From: CAZRGV01 sp964599655
GTDB taxonomy: Bacteria > Planctomycetota > Planctomycetia > Isosphaerales > Isosphaeraceae
NCBI GenBank assembly: GCA_964599655.1
Contig: CAZRGV010000210.1
Coordinates: 1-8,311 of the forward strand
Direction of reading: 5' to 3'
Length of the DNA stretch: 8,311 bases
Shown here: one piece after another, positions 5,131-8,311 of the stretch
Numbering within the stretch: position 1 is the stretch's first letter
How the letters are laid out: the number at the start of each line of letters is the position of its first letter
Position numbers and translations under genes: made by a program
The notes under the pieces: model-generated
Seen by the model: the letters and a program-made list of their open reading frames with translations, nothing else
Database searches by the model: none
What the model was told of the DNA's origin: nothing

Positions 5131-7710
5131 ATGAGGTTCCGAAACACTCCACGAACCCGGTGGATGACCCGGCTCGCCGCGTCCCTGGCACTTTGGCTCT
5201 TGGGCTCGACCGCCGGAGTGTCGGCGTTGGAACAGAATGCCGCCGTGGTGGTGCCCGACCGGGTGGAATTCAACCGCGACGTCCGCCCGATTCTCTCCGA
5301 CAACTGCTTCCTCTGCCACGGGCCCGACAAGGACCGCCGCAAGGCCGACCTGCGGCTCGACCTCCGCGATGAGGCGCTCAGAGCGGAAGTCATCGTCCCG
5401 GGCAAGCCGGACGAGAGCGAGCTGGTCGCGCGGATTCTCAGCACCGATCCGGACGAAATGATGCCCCCGCCGAAGTCGACCAAGCGGCTCGACGCCCGGC
5501 AGAAGGAGGTCCTCAAGCGATGGGTCGAACAGGGGGCCGAATATCAGAAACACTGGTCGTACGAGAAGCCGGTCAAGGCACCGATTCCCAACGGCCAGAA
5601 CGCGATCGACGTGCTGGTCGGGCGACGGCTCGCGGAGGTTGGGCTGAAACCCTCGCCCGAGGCCGACCGCCGGACCCTGATCCGCCGGCTCGGTTTTGAC
5701 CTGACCGGCCTGCCACCCACGCCCGAGGAGGTCAAGGCCTTCGTCGAGGACACCTCGCCCGACGCCTACGAGCGGCTGGTCGACCGCCTGCTGGCCAGCC
5801 CGCACTTCGGCGAGCGCATGGCGATCGGCTGGCTCGACGTGGTGCGGTTCGCCGACACGATCGGCTACCACAGCGACAACCCCCGCAACGTCTGGCCCTA
5901 CCGCGACTGGGTCATCAAGAGCTTCAACGACAATAAGCCTTTTGATCGGTTTACCATCGAGCAGATCGCGGGCGACCTTCTGCCGGACGCGAATACCGAG
6001 ACCCGTGTCGGCTCGGCGTTCAACCGGCTCCTGCTCAGCACCGAGGAAGGGGGCGCGCAGCCGAAGGACTATGAGGCCCGCATGCTGACCGACCGCGTCC
6101 GGGCGATCGGGGCGGCGTGGCTCGGCCAGACCACCGGCTGCGCGCAGTGCCACGACCACAAGTTCGACCCGTTCACGATGCGGGACTTTTACGCGCTGGG
6201 GGCGTTCTTCGCCGACATCGAGGAGCCGATCGTCGGACGCCGCGAGGAGGGCATGGCCGTCCCCTCGGCCGAGGAGGAGCAAACCCTCGCGACGCTCGAG
6301 GCCGGCGTTGCCGAGGCGAGAACGCGCCTCGAGGCCGTGGCCCCCCAGTTGGACCTCGCGCAGTCGCAGTGGGAGGCGGACCTGTCTCGCTACGCCGTCA
6401 CGCTGCCGGAGCTGGCCCGCGACTCGAAGGCCACGCCCGCGGAGAAGTCGGCCGCGAGGGCCGTTCAGGAGGCGCTGAAGAAGGACGCGGAGTCGCGAAC
6501 CTCGAAGGAGCGTCAGGCGGTTCAGACCTATTTCCGGACGCGCGCCACGCCGCTGTTCCCGGCCGAGCGCGAGGCCGTCGCTCGTGCCGAGCGCGCGCTT
6601 CAGGCGTTCGTCGACGGCCTGCCCAAGTGCCTGGTGAGCGTCCACAGCGCCACGCCTCGCACGGTGCGCATCCTGCCGCGTGGCAACTGGATGGATGAGT
6701 CCGGCGAGGTTGTCAAACCGGCCCTGCCGCATGACCTGCCCCAGCCGGAGGCCACCGGGCGCGACCTGACGCGGCTCGACCTGGCCGCTTGGCTCGTCTG
6801 GCGCGAGAACCCGCTGACCGCCCGCACGGTCATGAACCGGCTCTGGAAGCAGTTTTTCGGCGAGGGGCTGAGCCGGCGGCTCGACGACCTCGGCGCGCAG
6901 GGCGAGCCCCCGTCGAACCCCGCGCTGCTCGACTGGCTGGCCTGCGAGTTCATGGACAGCGGCTGGGACGTGAAGCACATGGTCCGTACGATCGTCACCA
7001 GCAAGACGTACCGGCAGACCTCGGTGGCGACGCCCGAGCTTCTCGCCGCCGACCCGCTCAACCGCGAGCTGGCCCGGCAGAACGCCTACCGCGTCGATGC
7101 CGAGCTCATCCGCGACAACGCGCTGGCGGTCTCCGGCCTGCTCGTGGCGAAGATCGGCGGGCCCAGCGTGAAGCCGTATCAGCCCGAAGGGTACTGGGAA
7201 AACCTGAACTTCCCCCAGCGCGAGTACGTCGCGGACCAGGGGGACGCCCAGCACCGCCGGGGACTCTACACCTGGTGGCAGCGAACGTTCCTGCACCCAA
7301 GTCTGCTGGCCTTCGACGCCCCCAGCCGCGAGGAGTGCTGCGCCGAGCGGAACCGCTCGGACATTCCACAACAGGCGCTCGTTCTTTTAAATGATCCGAC
7401 CTACGTCGAAGCCGCCCGCGCCCTGGCGTCTCGGGTGCTTCGCGAGTGCTCGGATCGGCCCGAGGAGCGGCTGAACCGGGCCTGGCAACTCGCGCTCCAG
7501 CGCGATCCCCTGCCCTCGGAGGCCGAGACCGTCCGCACGTTGCTCGAGACGCATTTGACGCATTACCGCGCGGACCCGGACGCGGCCCGCGCGTTGATCT
7601 CGACCGGGATCGCCCCGACGCCCGAAGGGTTTGATGTCGCCGAGCTCGCGGCCTGGACCCACGTCGCCCGAGTGCTGCTCAACCTCCACGAAACGATCAC
7701 GAGGTCGTGA
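5131..7710 (+). CDS. Planctomycete cytochrome c protein (PSCyt1-DUF1549-DUF1553)
   Basis: This 859-residue protein begins with a Sec-type signal (basic stretch 1-14, hydrophobic core about 15-31, likely cleavage after VSA). PSCyt1 covers about 46-140 and has the haem-binding motif C59-F-L-C62-H63, with MMPPP at 110-114 supplying a possible axial methionine. DUF1549 (PSCyt2) covers about 155-365 and has a second motif, C337-A-Q-C340-H341, within GCAQCHDHKFDPF. A charged, probably helical or coiled-coil segment spans about 378-495. DUF1553 (PSD1) covers about 545-800, with NPLTARTVMNRLWKQFFGEG (560-579) and GWDVKHMVRTIVTSKTYRQT (611-630). Many homologues are longer and carry a LamG or similar domain in the middle, and this one has none. 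The role of the family is unproven; periplasmic electron transfer is the usual guess. The DUF1501 gene follows after 4 bases, so the two form an operon. Confidence 0.95.
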   Translation: MRFRNTPRTRWMTRLAASLALWLLGSTAGVSALEQNAAVVVPDRVEFNRDVRPILSDNCFLCHGPDKDRRKADLRLDLRDEALRAEVIVPGKPDESELVARILSTDPDEMMPPPKSTKRLDARQKEVLKRWVEQGAEYQKHWSYEKPVKAPIPNGQNAIDVLVGRRLAEVGLKPSPEADRRTLIRRLGFDLTGLPPTPEEVKAFVEDTSPDAYERLVDRLLASPHFGERMAIGWLDVVRFADTIGYHSDNPRNVWPYRDWVIKSFNDNKPFDRFTIEQIAGDLLPDANTETRVGSAFNRLLLSTEEGGAQPKDYEARMLTDRVRAIGAAWLGQTTGCAQCHDHKFDPFTMRDFYALGAFFADIEEPIVGRREEGMAVPSAEEEQTLATLEAGVAEARTRLEAVAPQLDLAQSQWEADLSRYAVTLPELARDSKATPAEKSAARAVQEALKKDAESRTSKERQAVQTYFRTRATPLFPAEREAVARAERALQAFVDGLPKCLVSVHSATPRTVRILPRGNWMDESGEVVKPALPHDLPQPEATGRDLTRLDLAAWLVWRENPLTARTVMNRLWKQFFGEGLSRRLDDLGAQGEPPSNPALLDWLACEFMDSGWDVKHMVRTIVTSKTYRQTSVATPELLAADPLNRELARQNAYRVDAELIRDNALAVSGLLVAKIGGPSVKPYQPEGYWENLNFPQREYVADQGDAQHRRGLYTWWQRTFLHPSLLAFDAPSREECCAERNRSDIPQQALVLLNDPTYVEAARALASRVLRECSDRPEERLNRAWQLALQRDPLPSEAETVRTLLETHLTHYRADPDAARALISTGIAPTPEGFDVAELAAWTHVARVLLNLHETITRS

Positions 7711-7714
7711 ACCC

Positions 7715-8311
7715 ATGAAAACGCGCCTCGATTCAACGGCACTTTCGATTCACCGCCGGGCCTTCCTCGGCCGCGCGGCACAGGGCGTCGGCACGGTCGC
7801 GCTGGCCTCGCTGCTTGACCCATCGCTGCTCCGCGCCCAGGCCCAGCCGCCCCGGGGAGCGTTGCCCGCCGCGACGTTACCCCAGAAGGCGAAGCGGGTC
7901 ATCTGGCTGACGATGGCGGGCGGACCGTCGCAGTTCGAAACGTTCGACCCCAAGCCCGGCCTGGCCAGCGTCGACGGCCAGCCCATGCCCGAGTCGTTCA
8001 CGCGAGGACAGCAGCTCGCCCAGCTTCAGGGGCAAAAGCTCGTCTGCCTGGCGCCGATGTTTCCGTTCCGGACGTACGGCAAAAACGGCACCGAGATCAG
8101 CGAGCTGTTTCCGCACATCGGGTCGGTGATCGACGAGATTTGCCTGATACGCTCGATGACGACCGAGGCGATTAACCACGATCCAGCGCACATGTTCATG
8201 AATACTGGATCGCAGATCGCGGGCCGGCCGAGCATGGGCGCCTGGGTCACCTATGGCCTGGGAAGCGAGGCCGAGAACCTGCCGGGGTTCGTCGTCATGG
8301 TCTCGACCGGC
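7715..8311 (+). CDS. Tat-exported DUF1501 protein, N-terminal part (cut by window edge)
   Basis: The first 199 codons are present and the gene runs off the window. Family members are usually around 450-490 residues, so less than half is visible. Residues 14-19 (RRAFLG) plus the following alanine-rich hydrophobic stretch form a twin-arginine signal, ending near the LLRAQAQ segment (38-44). The DUF1501 domain starts with KRVIWLTMAGGPSQFETFDPKP (60-81), a hallmark of the family, which is distantly related to alkaline phosphatase/sulfatase folds. It continues with INHDPAHMFMNTGSQIAGRPSMGAW (153-177). The canonical GGPSHxDxFD is GGPSQFETFD here. The gene starts 4 bases after the cytochrome gene stop, a spacing that implies co-transcription and probably translational coupling, and no separate strong ribosome site is visible. 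This gene pair recurs throughout planctomycetes. Substrate and activity are unknown. Confidence 0.94.
   Translation, partial: MKTRLDSTALSIHRRAFLGRAAQGVGTVALASLLDPSLLRAQAQPPRGALPAATLPQKAKRVIWLTMAGGPSQFETFDPKPGLASVDGQPMPESFTRGQQLAQLQGQKLVCLAPMFPFRTYGKNGTEISELFPHIGSVIDEICLIRSMTTEAINHDPAHMFMNTGSQIAGRPSMGAWVTYGLGSEAENLPGFVVMVSTG

Noticed and set aside
5056..7371. A 771-codon open frame on the minus strand
   Set aside because: It lies entirely antisense to the well-supported cytochrome gene. Long antisense frames are expected where third codon positions are mostly G or C, and its peptide shows no family motif.

Overview
The window is about 8.3 kb of GC-rich DNA that looks planctomycete. The diagnostic families are a Planctomycete-type cytochrome c protein with PSCyt1, DUF1549 and DUF1553 domains, a Tat-exported DUF1501 protein directly behind it, a secreted DUF1080 protein, and a Tat-exported Gfo/Idh/MocA oxidoreductase. 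This combination is typical of Planctomycetota. The GC content and gene style suggest a lineage like the Isosphaeraceae, but that placement is inference.

Layout, left to right. Positions 1-470 (minus) hold the first 156 codons of an NAD(P) transhydrogenase alpha subunit, cut by the window edge. A 272-bp divergent gap follows. Positions 743-2059 (plus) encode the Gfo/Idh/MocA oxidoreductase with a twin-arginine signal. A 160-bp gap contains a perfect 16-bp stem-loop and leads to a small cytosolic DUF1801 protein (2220-2642, plus). Next is a 665-bp stretch with no convincing gene. It holds a very AT-rich island, a sequence resembling the end of an insertion element, and one doubtful 34-codon reading frame. 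Positions 3308-4849 (minus) encode a secreted DUF1080 protein (3-keto-glycoside hydrolase family) fused to a LamG-like C-terminal half. A 281-bp divergent gap with small dyads and a 15-bp phased repeat separates it from a two-gene operon on the plus strand. That operon is the di-haem-motif PSCyt1/DUF1549/DUF1553 protein (5131-7710) and, 4 bases later, the start of a DUF1501 protein (7715 to the window end, incomplete).

How the genes may work together. Four of the six genes encode proteins predicted to leave the cytoplasm. Gfo/Idh/MocA dehydrogenases and DUF1080 hydrolases are known partners in oxidative glycoside cleavage: a sugar is oxidised at C3, then the activated glycosidic bond is cleaved. 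The neighbouring cytochrome and DUF1501 pair is a common planctomycete cassette of unproven function. A periplasmic oxidative sugar-degradation cluster is therefore plausible but not shown. The genes lie in separate transcription units, so co-regulation cannot be assumed. The transhydrogenase and DUF1801 genes look like unrelated neighbours.
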